Origin: Litchfieldella anticariensis FP35 = DSM 16096
GTDB lineage: Bacteria; Pseudomonadota; Gammaproteobacteria; Pseudomonadales; Halomonadaceae
DNA length: 64,000 nt
Reading direction: 5' to 3'
NCBI RefSeq assembly: GCF_000409775.1
Contig: NZ_KE332391.1
Span: 492,369-556,368 of the forward strand
The notes under the pieces were generated by a model. That model was not told the origin of the DNA. It searched no databases and saw only the letters and a program-made list of their open reading frames with translations. Below are positions 1 to 10,260 of this stretch, in pieces. Made by a program: the position numbers and the translations under genes. The stretch's first letter is position 1, and each line of letters begins with the position of its first letter.

Positions 1-456
1 GACATGCGCCTGCTGTTCGTGGTGCCCGACTACTACGCCGAACGGCCCAAGTCGTGCATGGGCGGCTGGGGGTCGATCTTCCTGAGCGTCGCCCCCGACG
101 GCGCCGCGTTGCCATGCCACAGCGCACGCATGCTGCCGATGACCTTCCCCAATGTACGCGAACAGCCGCTGCGCGAAATCTGGTACGCCAGCGACGCCTT
201 CAACCGCTTCCGTGGCGAGGCCTGGATGCCGGCCCCGTGCCGCGACTGCGACGAGCGCCATCACGACCATGGCGGTTGCCGCTGCCAGGCCTACCTGCTG
301 ACCGGTGATCCGGCCGCCACCGACCCGGTGTGCGAGCTGTCACCCGACCACCACATGATCGAAGCGGTGCGCGAGGAAGCAGCGGCCGACCGACGACGGG
401 TCAGCGAGTTGACACCACGCAATACCCACGAATCGCGAGTCTTCTGTCGCGCATGA
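1..456 (+). CDS. pqqE: PqqE, PQQ biosynthesis radical SAM protein, C-terminal part
   Basis: The gene enters from the left edge, so the start and the radical SAM cluster motif are outside the window. The visible 151 codons are the C-terminal SPASM-type domain, with a conserved cysteine at fragment residue 19, a PCHS motif and a cysteine-rich stretch ([17 protein letters not shown]) that binds auxiliary iron-sulfur clusters. PqqE crosslinks Glu and Tyr of the precursor peptide PqqA, the first committed step to the redox cofactor PQQ. The stop codon overlaps the next start (ATGA), and pqqF follows two genes on, which supports the assignment. It is incomplete only because of the window edge. Confidence 0.88.
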   Translation, partial: DMRLLFVVPDYYAERPKSCMGGWGSIFLSVAPDGAALPCHSARMLPMTFPNVREQPLREIWYASDAFNRFRGEAWMPAPCRDCDERHHDHGGCRCQAYLLTGDPAATDPVCELSPDHHMIEAVREEAAADRRRVSELTPRNTHESRVFCRA

Positions 457-2273
457 ACGAGTCGCCGGTTCCCCTCGACAATGATACAGCGCTGCACCAG
501 GCCGCTAGCCCCGCCGATGGGCTAGGCGACCTGCGTGCCGGTGAAAATGGCGTATTCTGGCTGTCCGCCGACCCTACCAACGGATCACGCCGACTTTGGT
601 ACTGGCACAATGGCCATGCCAAGGCCCTCACCCCACCCGAGTTGGACGTGGCCAGTCGTGTCAACGGCTACGGTGGTGGCGCACATGCCTGTCTCGGCGA
701 CACGGTAGTCTTCGTCGCCGGCGATCACCAGATGTTGTATCGCCAAGCATTGGCAGGGGGGGATGTCCAGCCTTGGTGGTCACAGCCCGATACCCGTTAC
801 GGCGGTCTGGTGGCCGACCCAACGCATCAGCGCCTGCTAGCGGTAGAGGAAACAGGTAGCGCCCGAGATGCCACACAGTGCCTGGTTGCCTTGAGCGACA
901 CGGGACGTACCCTGCTCGTCGAGGGCGCCGACTTCTATGGCGCCCCGGCACTTGCCCCAGATGGCCGGCGTCTGGCATGGGTGGAATGGAGCCTGCCGAA
1001 TATGCCCTGGCAGCGCTCGCAATTGTGCGTCGCCGATCTCGACACTGCCGGCCATATCGAGCGTCTTCATGTGTGGGATGGCGGTGGCGCCGTAACCCAG
1101 CCATGCTTCACCGCTGACGGCAGCCTGATCGTGATTAGTGACCATCGCGGCTGGTGGCAGCCCTACCGCCTGACAGGTGACGACGCCCTGGCGATTGGTG
1201 ATGCCTGTATCGACCATGTCTCCACTCCCTGGCAGATTGGTGAATGTCACCATCTATGGCCAGGCAGTGACGGCATACTGATGCGCTTTCAGGAGGGAGC
1301 CGCCACCTTATGGCAGGTGGATGGACAAGGACAGGCACACCGGCAACTGCTTCCCGATGCTACCCGCATCGTCGGTCTGGCCACGACCGAGGACTGGCTG
1401 TACGCCATTACTCAAGGGCCTAGCCACGCTGCCCGGCTCGTGCGCGTGCATCTTGGCGATGGTCACCAGGAGACGCTGTTCGCATTGCCTACCCCAGACG
1501 CACCACCGGTACCGACACTGATCAGCGCTGCGGTTTCGGACAACGAACATGTCACCGCCTTCGTCTATCTTCCCGAGCTCCACGACACCGGCATTCTCCC
1601 ACCGTTGATCATGCGCGTGCATGGCGGTCCCACTGCTGCCAGCTACCCGGTGTTCGATCCATTGATTCGCTGGTGGACACAGCAAGGCTACGCTGTCGCC
1701 GACCTCAACCCACGTGGTAGCGGCAATTTCGGACGCGCCTTTCGCGAATGTCTCGCTGGACAATGGGGACGGTTGGACGTCGATGATGCCATCGCCATGG
1801 CCGATGAGCTGGTCAACCGGCGCCTCGTGGATCCACGACGCCTGTTCCTACGCGGCCAGAGCGCTGGTGGCTTCACGGTACTCAATACACTGGCGAGTAC
1901 CCGATGCTTTCGTGCCGGCGCCAGCCTCTACGGCGTCACCGATGCCGTGCGACTGGCCATTCAGACCCACCGCTTCGAATCGGGATATCTCGACTGGTTG
2001 CTGGGCGATGACCAGGCCAAGCACGATGCGAGTCCAGTCAACCGGCTCGACACCTTCGCGGCGCCGGTGATCTTCTTCCAGGGAGGACGCGACTCGGTGG
2101 TACTGCCTGACCAGACACTGTCCATGGCCACCGCCTTGCGACGTCAGGGGGTGGAGGCCGAGATCGTGCTGTTCCCCGAAGAGGGGCACGGTATTCGACA
2201 TCCGGCCAATCGACGCCGCCTGATCGCTCGCGAGTTGGCCTTCTTCGCGGCTCATGGCGGAGAGGAACCATGA
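453..2273 (+). CDS. S9 family prolyl oligopeptidase-type hydrolase in the pqq operon
   Basis: This 606-residue protein has an N-terminal region that I read as a beta-propeller and a C-terminal alpha/beta hydrolase domain from about residue 370. The nucleophile is Ser470 in GQSAGG. Asp547 (GGRDSVV) and His579 (EEGHGIRH) complete the expected triad. I chose ATG 453 because it overlaps the pqqE stop, although the frame stays open further upstream. No signal peptide is visible, so it is probably cytoplasmic. Its place between pqqE and pqqF, with ATGA overlaps on both sides, suggests a role in processing PqqA or degrading its remnants. That role is inference; acylaminoacyl peptidase or dipeptidyl peptidase activity is equally possible. 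Confidence 0.85.
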   Translation: MNESPVPLDNDTALHQAASPADGLGDLRAGENGVFWLSADPTNGSRRLWYWHNGHAKALTPPELDVASRVNGYGGGAHACLGDTVVFVAGDHQMLYRQALAGGDVQPWWSQPDTRYGGLVADPTHQRLLAVEETGSARDATQCLVALSDTGRTLLVEGADFYGAPALAPDGRRLAWVEWSLPNMPWQRSQLCVADLDTAGHIERLHVWDGGGAVTQPCFTADGSLIVISDHRGWWQPYRLTGDDALAIGDACIDHVSTPWQIGECHHLWPGSDGILMRFQEGAATLWQVDGQGQAHRQLLPDATRIVGLATTEDWLYAITQGPSHAARLVRVHLGDGHQETLFALPTPDAPPVPTLISAAVSDNEHVTAFVYLPELHDTGILPPLIMRVHGGPTAASYPVFDPLIRWWTQQGYAVADLNPRGSGNFGRAFRECLAGQWGRLDVDDAIAMADELVNRRLVDPRRLFLRGQSAGGFTVLNTLASTRCFRAGASLYGVTDAVRLAIQTHRFESGYLDWLLGDDQAKHDASPVNRLDTFAAPVIFFQGGRDSVVLPDQTLSMATALRRQGVEAEIVLFPEEGHGIRHPANRRRLIARELAFFAAHGGEEP

Positions 2274-4732
2274 CCTCTCATCGTGAGACAGCCGGCCTTC
2301 CAGAGGGTAGTCGCCTGGTCGAGCATCGGCTCGACAGTGGCATGCGAACGTTGGCCATCGAGGTTCCCACAGCCCGGCAGGTGCGCCTGGTCGCCGCAGT
2401 AGGAGTGGGCTATCTCGATGAGCCGACAGCCTGGCCCGGCTTGGCCCACCTACTCGAACATGCACTATTCCTGGGTTCCTCACGCCACCCCCAACCCGGC
2501 GACTTCGCCACCTGGGTCGGTGAACGGGGCGGACGCTACAACGCCCATACGGGCGAGTACGTTACCGATGTACACCTGACTCTACCGCTCGATGCAACCG
2601 AGGCTGGGCTCGGGCGTCTGATAGACATCGTGGCCCATCCCAGCCTGGCACGTGACAAGGTGGCGCGAGAGGTCGACGTCATCGATGCCGAGTTTCACGC
2701 CCGACTCGCCGATCCGGAGCTACATCGCCTGGCGGCATCAGCACGACTTTTCCAGCCCTCTCATCCCGCCTATCGTTGCCATCATGGCCACCGCAGAAGC
2801 CTTGGTGGAGACGATACCCGTCTGCACGAGGCACTGACTGCTTTCCATGCCACCCATTACCGTGCTGAATGCATGAGCCTGGTGATGCTTGGCCCTCAGC
2901 CGGCTGAGCAGCAACTCACTCTGCTCACCACGGCGGCAGGCTCAATTTCTACTGGAGCCGCTCCTCTCCCGACACGTCCCTGGCGTTGGGCACCTCCAGC
3001 CCGGGTGCAGTGGCGTCCACCCGGCGAGACTACGTCTCCCCCATCAACCCTGGAGTTGCTGTGGCCGTTGCCCGATCCGCTAGAGCCTGCTCAACGCCAG
3101 GCCGGTGAAAGCTTGGTTGCCTCCCTGTGCGACGGGGCGCTGGCCGCTACCCTATTGCGGCATGATGCCATTCTCGATCTGGATGCCAGACTGGACACGA
3201 ATATTACCGCGGCGGCGCTAGTACTGACACTGACGCTGACTCCTGCGGGGCGGCGCCAGGTCGAGACGCTGCTGGCGACATGTCAGGCATGGGTCGCCGA
3301 TCTGGCCAAACGGCTACCGACACCAGTCGCACGCCCCACCGTGCCGCATGATCTCGATAACTGGCCCAAGACCCTGGCTCGTCGGCTGGCTCTTGGCCAA
3401 GTGGCCATACCACCCGCCACGGACTTCGCCACTGACGAACTGGCTACCTGGCTAAAAGCCGAACACTGTCGTGTTCTCGAGCCGTTATCCGCTTTGGGCG
3501 AGGCACATGATACGGCACCAGAAACCGGCACCCTCCTCCGATGCTCCTATCGGACGGCCCCCGATGTGCCGATCTGGCCGTGCCAGCCAGCGTCGACACT
3601 GGAGCAGCGCCCCTTGGCAAGCGGGGCCACTTCTTCTGTCGCACCAGGCATCATCGCCAACGATGACGCTCTGACCCTGTGGTGGGACGGCGGGCCACCG
3701 CTTGCTGACACCTACTTGGCACTGGCCTGGCCAGCACCAGTCACCAAACGCGCCGCCCGCTTGGCATGTTGGCGACAGCGCACGCTTTCATTGCGCCAGG
3801 CCGCCACCAGGCTAGGGCTGACTCTGGTCCAAGGCAGCGACGGTCATGACGACTGGTTGCTGGGCTGGGGCGATGCCTCGCGACTCGAGTCCTGTTTCAC
3901 CCAGGCACTGGCCGCTTGGTCGCAGCATGTCGACGAGACAACGGAGGTTCCGGAACAGGGGCTGCTGGCCCAGCGGTTGCTCTCGCGACTGGATCACCTG
4001 TCGCCCCCCCGCCAGCCTACGCATCCTCGATGTCTCGCTTGGGCCGGCGGCATGCTTGGCCCAGCCAATGCCGAGTCTTGTTGTCGCCGCTTGATCGCGA
4101 CTCTCCCGGCCCCGCTACCCAAGCCAGACACCACACGACTATCGCTCCCTGGCCACATTCCACAGGCTCCCGGTGCCGGCTGGCCCATCTGCTGGGTACC
4201 TCCCCAAGCCGATGACCAGGCGCTGATGCTGCAGATCGACGCTCCCGATGACAGCCCAGCAAGCCAGGCGCTCTTCCAGCTCCTGGCCCAGTGCCACGAT
4301 GCCGCCTTTCACCAAGAGTTACGCCAGCGACAAGGGCTAGGTTATGTGGCAGCGGTGCGCTATCGCGAAGGAGGAGGCTGGCCGCGCTTGGGCTATGTCG
4401 TGCAATCCCCTACTGCCGATATCACGACCCTGCAGCAGGCGGTGCGTGAATTCCTTGCCTTGCAAGGCACCACACTCGCAATGTTGGACCCCGCTACCTT
4501 CCTCCAGCGTCGCCAAGCCTTGGCCGCCAGTTGGGGGCCACCGGAAACCCATGCGGAAGCCTTGACGAGAACGTGGCAAGCCTTGCGACGTCAGACTGCT
4601 CAGTTGGCTCCATGGCAGATACAGCAAGACGCCCTGCAAACCCTGACCCCCGGCATGCTGACAGCGTTGGCCGAAGCCCTGACTACCGGCAGCCTGACAG
4701 GACAATGGTGGGCCCACTCTCCCTCCCAGTGA
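2270..4732 (+). CDS. pqqF: PqqF, M16 zinc metalloprotease of PQQ biosynthesis
   Basis: This 820-residue M16 (pitrilysin/insulinase) family protein carries the inverted zinc motif HLLEH at residues 60-64. His60 and His64 are metal ligands and Glu63 is the base. The third ligand probably lies in the following VIDAEFHARL stretch. The C-terminal halves have the repeated, poorly conserved M16 fold, including a KRAARLACWRQR-type region and a QGLGYVAAVR segment typical of inactive repeats. PqqF proteins cleave the modified PqqA peptide to release the Glu-Tyr crosslink. The start overlaps the S9 hydrolase stop (ATGA), so the two are translationally coupled. It ends the operon. Confidence 0.87.
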   Translation: MTSHRETAGLPEGSRLVEHRLDSGMRTLAIEVPTARQVRLVAAVGVGYLDEPTAWPGLAHLLEHALFLGSSRHPQPGDFATWVGERGGRYNAHTGEYVTDVHLTLPLDATEAGLGRLIDIVAHPSLARDKVAREVDVIDAEFHARLADPELHRLAASARLFQPSHPAYRCHHGHRRSLGGDDTRLHEALTAFHATHYRAECMSLVMLGPQPAEQQLTLLTTAAGSISTGAAPLPTRPWRWAPPARVQWRPPGETTSPPSTLELLWPLPDPLEPAQRQAGESLVASLCDGALAATLLRHDAILDLDARLDTNITAAALVLTLTLTPAGRRQVETLLATCQAWVADLAKRLPTPVARPTVPHDLDNWPKTLARRLALGQVAIPPATDFATDELATWLKAEHCRVLEPLSALGEAHDTAPETGTLLRCSYRTAPDVPIWPCQPASTLEQRPLASGATSSVAPGIIANDDALTLWWDGGPPLADTYLALAWPAPVTKRAARLACWRQRTLSLRQAATRLGLTLVQGSDGHDDWLLGWGDASRLESCFTQALAAWSQHVDETTEVPEQGLLAQRLLSRLDHLSPPRQPTHPRCLAWAGGMLGPANAESCCRRLIATLPAPLPKPDTTRLSLPGHIPQAPGAGWPICWVPPQADDQALMLQIDAPDDSPASQALFQLLAQCHDAAFHQELRQRQGLGYVAAVRYREGGGWPRLGYVVQSPTADITTLQQAVREFLALQGTTLAMLDPATFLQRRQALAASWGPPETHAEALTRTWQALRRQTAQLAPWQIQQDALQTLTPGMLTALAEALTTGSLTGQWWAHSPSQ

Positions 4733-4877
4733 CGCGGCATTGACTATAGTGAAGTAATCGATACACCCGCCTTTCTGGCTTGATGCACACCGGTCACGGA
4801 GGGCGGGATTGTTGCCGCTGGGCAATAGCGTTCTGCCTCATTTATGCAGTCGACACAATGAGCCTCACCTAGACTAG

Positions 4878-6101
<1,224 letters not shown>

Positions 6102-6260
6102 GCGCGGGGACAAGAGGACAAGTCAATGAGCCTGATGGATACGATCCAACGTTGGTTCGGCGGGTCGAAACCCACCACGTCAACCGATTGGAACAGAAAA
6201 GCAGAAGCACCAGAAGCGCCATCATCAACGACAACAGCAGCACAGGCCGGGGAGACCACC

Positions 6261-6836
6261 ATGAGTCACCACAATATCCATATTCATCCTTCTGTCGATA
6301 ATGGCCTACAGCCGGGTAGCGATAGCTTTACCGGCGGCAAGCTGTACTGCCAATGCACGGACAACAAGGTCGAAGTCACTGTCGATACCCAATGTGCCCA
6401 CAACCATGTATGTGGATGCACCAAGTGTTGGAAGCCCGAAGGCGCACTGTTCTCGATGGTTGCCGTCGTCCCTCGCGACAAGCTCAGGGTGACCGCCAAC
6501 GAGGACAAGCTCAACGTCGTCGACGCCTCGGCTGCCATCCAGCGTCATGCCTGCCGCGAATGCGGTGTGCACATGTACGGACGCATCGAGAATACCGAGC
6601 ACCCCTTCCATGGTCTTGACTTCATCCACGTCGAACTCTCCGATACACAAGGCTGGGCGCCACCGGAATTCGCAGCGTTCGTCTCCTCGATCATCGAGTC
6701 CGGCACCAATCCGGACGAGATGGGAGCCGTACGCGCCAGGCTGAGAGAACTCGGCCTGGAACCCTACGACTGCCTGTCGCCACCGCTGATGGATGCCATC
6801 GCTACCCATACGGCGAAGGCCAAGGGAGCGCTCTGA
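6261..6836 (+). CDS. gfa: Glutathione-dependent formaldehyde-activating enzyme (Gfa)
   Basis: This 191-residue zinc protein of the Gfa/DUF636 family is thought to help formaldehyde condense with glutathione, feeding FrmA. Zinc-binding cysteines are at 30, 32, 51, 53, 56, 98 and 101 (CQC, CGCTKC and CREC). The frame is open back to ATG 6126, which would add 45 low-complexity residues. I prefer ATG 6261 because the Paracoccus-type protein starts here, a GGGGAG ribosome site precedes it, and the stretch upstream resembles the frmA leader (CATCAYCAACGACAACA) rather than coding sequence. A strong terminator follows, so frmA-gfa looks like a self-contained unit. Confidence 0.92.
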   Translation: MSHHNIHIHPSVDNGLQPGSDSFTGGKLYCQCTDNKVEVTVDTQCAHNHVCGCTKCWKPEGALFSMVAVVPRDKLRVTANEDKLNVVDASAAIQRHACRECGVHMYGRIENTEHPFHGLDFIHVELSDTQGWAPPEFAAFVSSIIESGTNPDEMGAVRARLRELGLEPYDCLSPPLMDAIATHTAKAKGAL

Positions 6837-6860
6837 CCCTCTTACTCAGAAACCAATCGA

Positions 6861-6893
6861 CGAGCCCGGACCAATGTCCGGGCTCGTTTTTGT
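6861..6893 (+). terminator. Rho-independent terminator after gfa
   Basis: An 11-bp perfect GC-rich stem (6861-6871 with 6876-6886, loop CAAT) is followed directly by TTTTTGT. It closes the frmA-gfa unit. Confidence 0.92.
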
Positions 6894-7112
6894 ATTCCCT
6901 CCCCTCAAGACCTCTGCCATCGCCATATCGGCAACGATTGATATTCACTGTTCACAACCCAGGAACTCCCTCGCGTGGCCCCTACGCCACGTGTCGATCC
7001 TTGTCTTTATGCCAATGAACGTAACGGATTGTTCAGTGTCGATAGAAGCCGGTCGAGATGCTGGAAATCGGCTCTTGATCCGTCGTCTTTCTGTTAGCAC
7101 AAGGACATTGCC

Positions 7113-8318
7113 GTGTTCCAATCCTTCTTCCCAAGACCATCACTGTTTTTTCCTAGCGCCTTACTCTGGGCACTGGTCGCCGTCATATTGTGGAAAGTCA
7201 CCGCCAGCAGTTGGATCACGGCACCGCCGGACGCCGCAGACGTACTGGCGGTGAATGTATCGCGATTCTGGTCAGCCACTTTTCTCTGGTTCGACCTCTA
7301 CTATATGGCTTGCGTCGGACTATTCGCAGCAGTCTGGTTTCGGCTTAGTCCGCATCACTGGCAGCGTTGGTCGATCCTTGGCAGCGCGCTGATCGCTTTC
7401 ATCACCTACTTTTCGGTACAGATCAGTGTCGCGGTCAACGCCTGGTACGGCCCCTTCTGGGACATGGTCCAGCAAGCCCTTAGCGGAAACGGCTCAGTGA
7501 CGGCGATGGATATCTATCGGGGAATGCTGACATTCGCCGGTTTCGCTTTCATCGCGGTAGCGGTCGGCGTCTTCAACCAGTTCTTCGTCAGCCACTATAT
7601 CTTTCGCTGGCGCACGGCGATGAACGAATACTACATGGCCAACTGGCAACGGCTACGCCATGTCGAGGGGGCCGCCCAAAGGGTCCAGGAAGACACCATG
7701 CGATTCTCGACCACGTTAGAAGGATTGGGGGTGAATCTGCTCAAGGCGGTAATGACACTGATTGCCTTTCTTCCGCTGCTGGCCACCATGTCCCACCACA
7801 TCACTCATCTGCCGCTGATCGGCCATGTCTCCAATGCGCTAGTCTGGTCGGCCATCGCCTGGTCACTGTTCGGCACACTGTTTCTGGCACTGGTCGGGAT
7901 CAAGCTGCCCGGCCTCGAGTTCCGTAATCAACGAGTCGAGGCAGCACTTCGCAAGGAGCTGGTCTATGGCGAAGACGACCCGCAGCGAGCCAACCCTGCG
8001 ACGGTTGCCCAGCTGTTTGCTCGCGTTCGCCGCAACTACTTTCGGCTCTACTGGCACTATGCTTACTTCAATATCGCGCGAATCTTCTATCTACAAGCCG
8101 ATGTCGTCTTCGCCTTCGTTGTACTGACACCGTCGATCGTCGCCGGCAAGCTGACGTTGGGTCTGCTGCAGCAGACCCTTAACGTATTCGGTCAGGTTCG
8201 CGAGTCATTCCAGTATCTGGTCAACTCCTGGTCGACCATCATCGAGCTTCTCTCGATCTACAAACGCTTGCGGAGCTTCGAATCGATGATCGACGGCCGT
8301 GAAATACTGTCAGACTAG
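7113..8318 (+). CDS. sbmA: SbmA/BacA-type peptide antibiotic transporter
   Basis: This 401-residue inner membrane protein closely follows E. coli SbmA over its whole length, including the segments [42 protein letters not shown] and [10 protein letters not shown]. The family forms homodimers of ABC-exporter-like transmembrane domains without a nucleotide-binding domain and uses the proton gradient to import proline-rich peptides, microcins and bleomycin. About seven or eight hydrophobic spans are visible. The start is GTG with AAGGA eight bases before it. It stands alone, 276 bases after gfa and convergent with the symporter gene; the physiological substrate cannot be read from context. Confidence 0.92.
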   Translation: MFQSFFPRPSLFFPSALLWALVAVILWKVTASSWITAPPDAADVLAVNVSRFWSATFLWFDLYYMACVGLFAAVWFRLSPHHWQRWSILGSALIAFITYFSVQISVAVNAWYGPFWDMVQQALSGNGSVTAMDIYRGMLTFAGFAFIAVAVGVFNQFFVSHYIFRWRTAMNEYYMANWQRLRHVEGAAQRVQEDTMRFSTTLEGLGVNLLKAVMTLIAFLPLLATMSHHITHLPLIGHVSNALVWSAIAWSLFGTLFLALVGIKLPGLEFRNQRVEAALRKELVYGEDDPQRANPATVAQLFARVRRNYFRLYWHYAYFNIARIFYLQADVVFAFVVLTPSIVAGKLTLGLLQQTLNVFGQVRESFQYLVNSWSTIIELLSIYKRLRSFESMIDGREILSD

Positions 8319-8480
8319 AATTCTGCACAAAAAGTCGACGAGCGGTGATCATCCTGCCTCCCACACCTAGCGAAGATCCAGGATGCTCCACTGGTCGGCT
8401 AAAGAAATGCGAGTACCGCAGCAGGATACCTTCCCGCCACGGCACTCATCCATCAACGAACCACTACCCACGATGTCGGC

Positions 8481-10001
8481 TCAGTGGCCTGCCTTGGCCT
8501 GCTGAAGCGGCGGTTCGGAGACCACACCGGCAGTCTTGCGAATCCGCAATTGGCTCGCTATCGCATCGAGGAACTCGTCGGCTCTATCTTCCGGCGCCCT
8601 GCTCAACAGGCTCACGCCGACGAACAGCACGCTGGAAACGATGATGCCCCAAATGCCGGCCGGCAGACCCAGGAAGGAGTTGCCGATGGCATAGACGAAC
8701 AGCACGAAGGCACCGGTACCGATGACACTGACCAGGGCGCCGGCGGCGGTACCGCGTTTCCAGTAGAAGGCGCCGATGATCGCCGGCACCACGGCCACGA
8801 GGCCAGAGGAAGCGGCTACCGACAATACGGCAATCAGGTCGAGTTGCAGTTCGGCGAAGCCAAGCGCCATCAGGGCGATCACCGGAATCACCACCTTGCC
8901 GACGATCAACTGGCGTTTCTCGCTCGTGCCTGGCTTGACGTTGGCATAGACGTCACGTGCCAGCATCGAGGAGAGCGTGAGCATGATCGAATCGATGGTG
9001 GAAACCGCGGCGGCCATGATGCCGATCATCACGATCACCCCCAGGACCGGCGGCACATGCACGGAGCCGAGCAGCGTCGGGGTAGCCAGGTCGGCACTTG
9101 CCAGCCCCGGGAAGGCCGCCAGCGCAGAGAAGCCCCACAACACCGAGACCAGGGTATAGACGAAACCGAACACCAGGAAGCCGAGCAACATCTGACGCAT
9201 CGAGCGCAGCGATGCCGGCATGAACAGGCGTTGACTGACCTGCGGGTTGGAGAGGCTGAAGAAGAACCAGGGAATGGTCAGGCCCAGAAAGGTGACGAAA
9301 CTGAACAGGCCACTGCCCGGCACCGTCAGCGATTGCGGGTGCTCGGTGGCCAGGGTATCGAACAAGGCACCGAAACCACCCAACCCCTGGATGACCAGCA
9401 GAGCGACCAGGGTCGACGCCACCACCATCATGATCGCCTGTAGCGAGTCGGTCCACATCACCGAACGAATACCCGCCACGTAGGAGAAGAAGATGGCAAT
9501 GGCGGTAGCCAATATCACGCCGGTGGTGAAGGGAATCGCACCACCCGTGGTGCCCTGAAGCAGGTAGCCGACCCCGGCCAACTGCACGGCGGCATAGGGA
9601 ATCAGGAACAGGCAACTGGCGATCGATACTGCCATTGCGACGTGCTTGCTCTTGTAACGATGGCCTAGCATCTCACTGGGCGTGACGAAGCCGAATTTCT
9701 TGCCAACTGCCCAGAATTTCGGACCGAAGATAGCCACCAGCGACACACCGGCGAAATAGATGATCTCGAAGCCCAACGCGCCGACGCCTCCGGCATAGGT
9801 CAGGCCGGCAAGCCCAACCATCATGAAGGCGCTATAGGTGGTGGCACTGTAACTCAGCGCGGAAACGAAACCATTCATTTGCCGGTTGCCGAGGAAGTAC
9901 CCCGACATGTCCTGCGACTTGCCCTGGCGGGACAGGATGGCAATGGCGATGGCAACCAGCAGATAGATCGCCACCGACCACCAGATAAGCGACTCGGTCA
10001 T
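8481..10001 (-). CDS. Sodium:solute symporter of the nic operon
   Basis: This 506-residue SSS-family carrier has about thirteen hydrophobic spans. The protein start MTESLIWWS is chosen because GAGGGG lies eight bases before ATG 10001; an ATG two codons upstream overlaps the DUF3311 stop but is too close to the ribosome site. It follows the 59-residue DUF3311 protein, a pairing seen with many SSS carriers for monocarboxylates. As the last gene of the nicX-nicA-cytochrome subunit run it probably imports nicotinate or 6-hydroxynicotinate with Na+, which would suit a halophile. The usual nicotinate importer NicT of pseudomonads is an MFS protein and is absent here. The substrate is inference. Confidence 0.8.
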   Translation of the reverse strand: MTESLIWWSVAIYLLVAIAIAILSRQGKSQDMSGYFLGNRQMNGFVSALSYSATTYSAFMMVGLAGLTYAGGVGALGFEIIYFAGVSLVAIFGPKFWAVGKKFGFVTPSEMLGHRYKSKHVAMAVSIASCLFLIPYAAVQLAGVGYLLQGTTGGAIPFTTGVILATAIAIFFSYVAGIRSVMWTDSLQAIMMVVASTLVALLVIQGLGGFGALFDTLATEHPQSLTVPGSGLFSFVTFLGLTIPWFFFSLSNPQVSQRLFMPASLRSMRQMLLGFLVFGFVYTLVSVLWGFSALAAFPGLASADLATPTLLGSVHVPPVLGVIVMIGIMAAAVSTIDSIMLTLSSMLARDVYANVKPGTSEKRQLIVGKVVIPVIALMALGFAELQLDLIAVLSVAASSGLVAVVPAIIGAFYWKRGTAAGALVSVIGTGAFVLFVYAIGNSFLGLPAGIWGIIVSSVLFVGVSLLSRAPEDRADEFLDAIASQLRIRKTAGVVSEPPLQQAKAGH

Positions 10002-10003
10002 GA

Positions 10004-10183
10004 TCATTTCCCCTCGAAGTCTTTTGTTATGAAGACATTCAGCGCAATCACGGCCAGACCGGCGACGGTCCAGAACAGGAAGCTTCCGTACCACGCTTGC
10101 ACGTCGGTCAGCAGGGTGTAGGGGACCAGGTAGCAGAGCAGAACCACCGCCCATACCAGCCATACCCATTTACTTCGCTGCAT
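10004..10183 (-). CDS. DUF3311 small membrane protein, symporter partner
   Basis: This 59-residue protein has two hydrophobic segments (WVWLVWAVVLLCYLVPYTLL and FLFWTVAGLAVIALNVFI), typical of the DUF3311 family found directly upstream of SSS carriers. I chose ATG 10183 because it has GAGGTGG before it; the frame is open 16 codons further up. Its stop lies immediately before the symporter start, so the two are probably co-translated. A role as an assembly or regulatory subunit of the carrier is assumed from the gene pairing, not shown by the sequence. Confidence 0.75.
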   Translation of the reverse strand: MQRSKWVWLVWAVVLLCYLVPYTLLTDVQAWYGSFLFWTVAGLAVIALNVFITKDFEGK

Positions 10184-10260
10184 GTTCCACCTCGTCTTGT
10201 TCGTAGCGTCAGAGTGGGAGTTTCTCGCCATGGGTCGTGGCGAAAATCGGTGTCACGCAC

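Noticed and set aside
6126-6260. Possible 45-residue N-terminal extension of Gfa from ATG 6126
   Set aside because: It encodes low-complexity sequence, the family starts at the [10 protein letters not shown] position, GGGGAG precedes ATG 6261, and the DNA there resembles the frmA leader.
8484-9443. Long plus-strand ORF of 319 codons opposite the symporter
   Set aside because: It is the complement of a well-supported SSS carrier and its His/Gln/Arg/Asp-rich composition is typical of antisense frames in GC-rich DNA.
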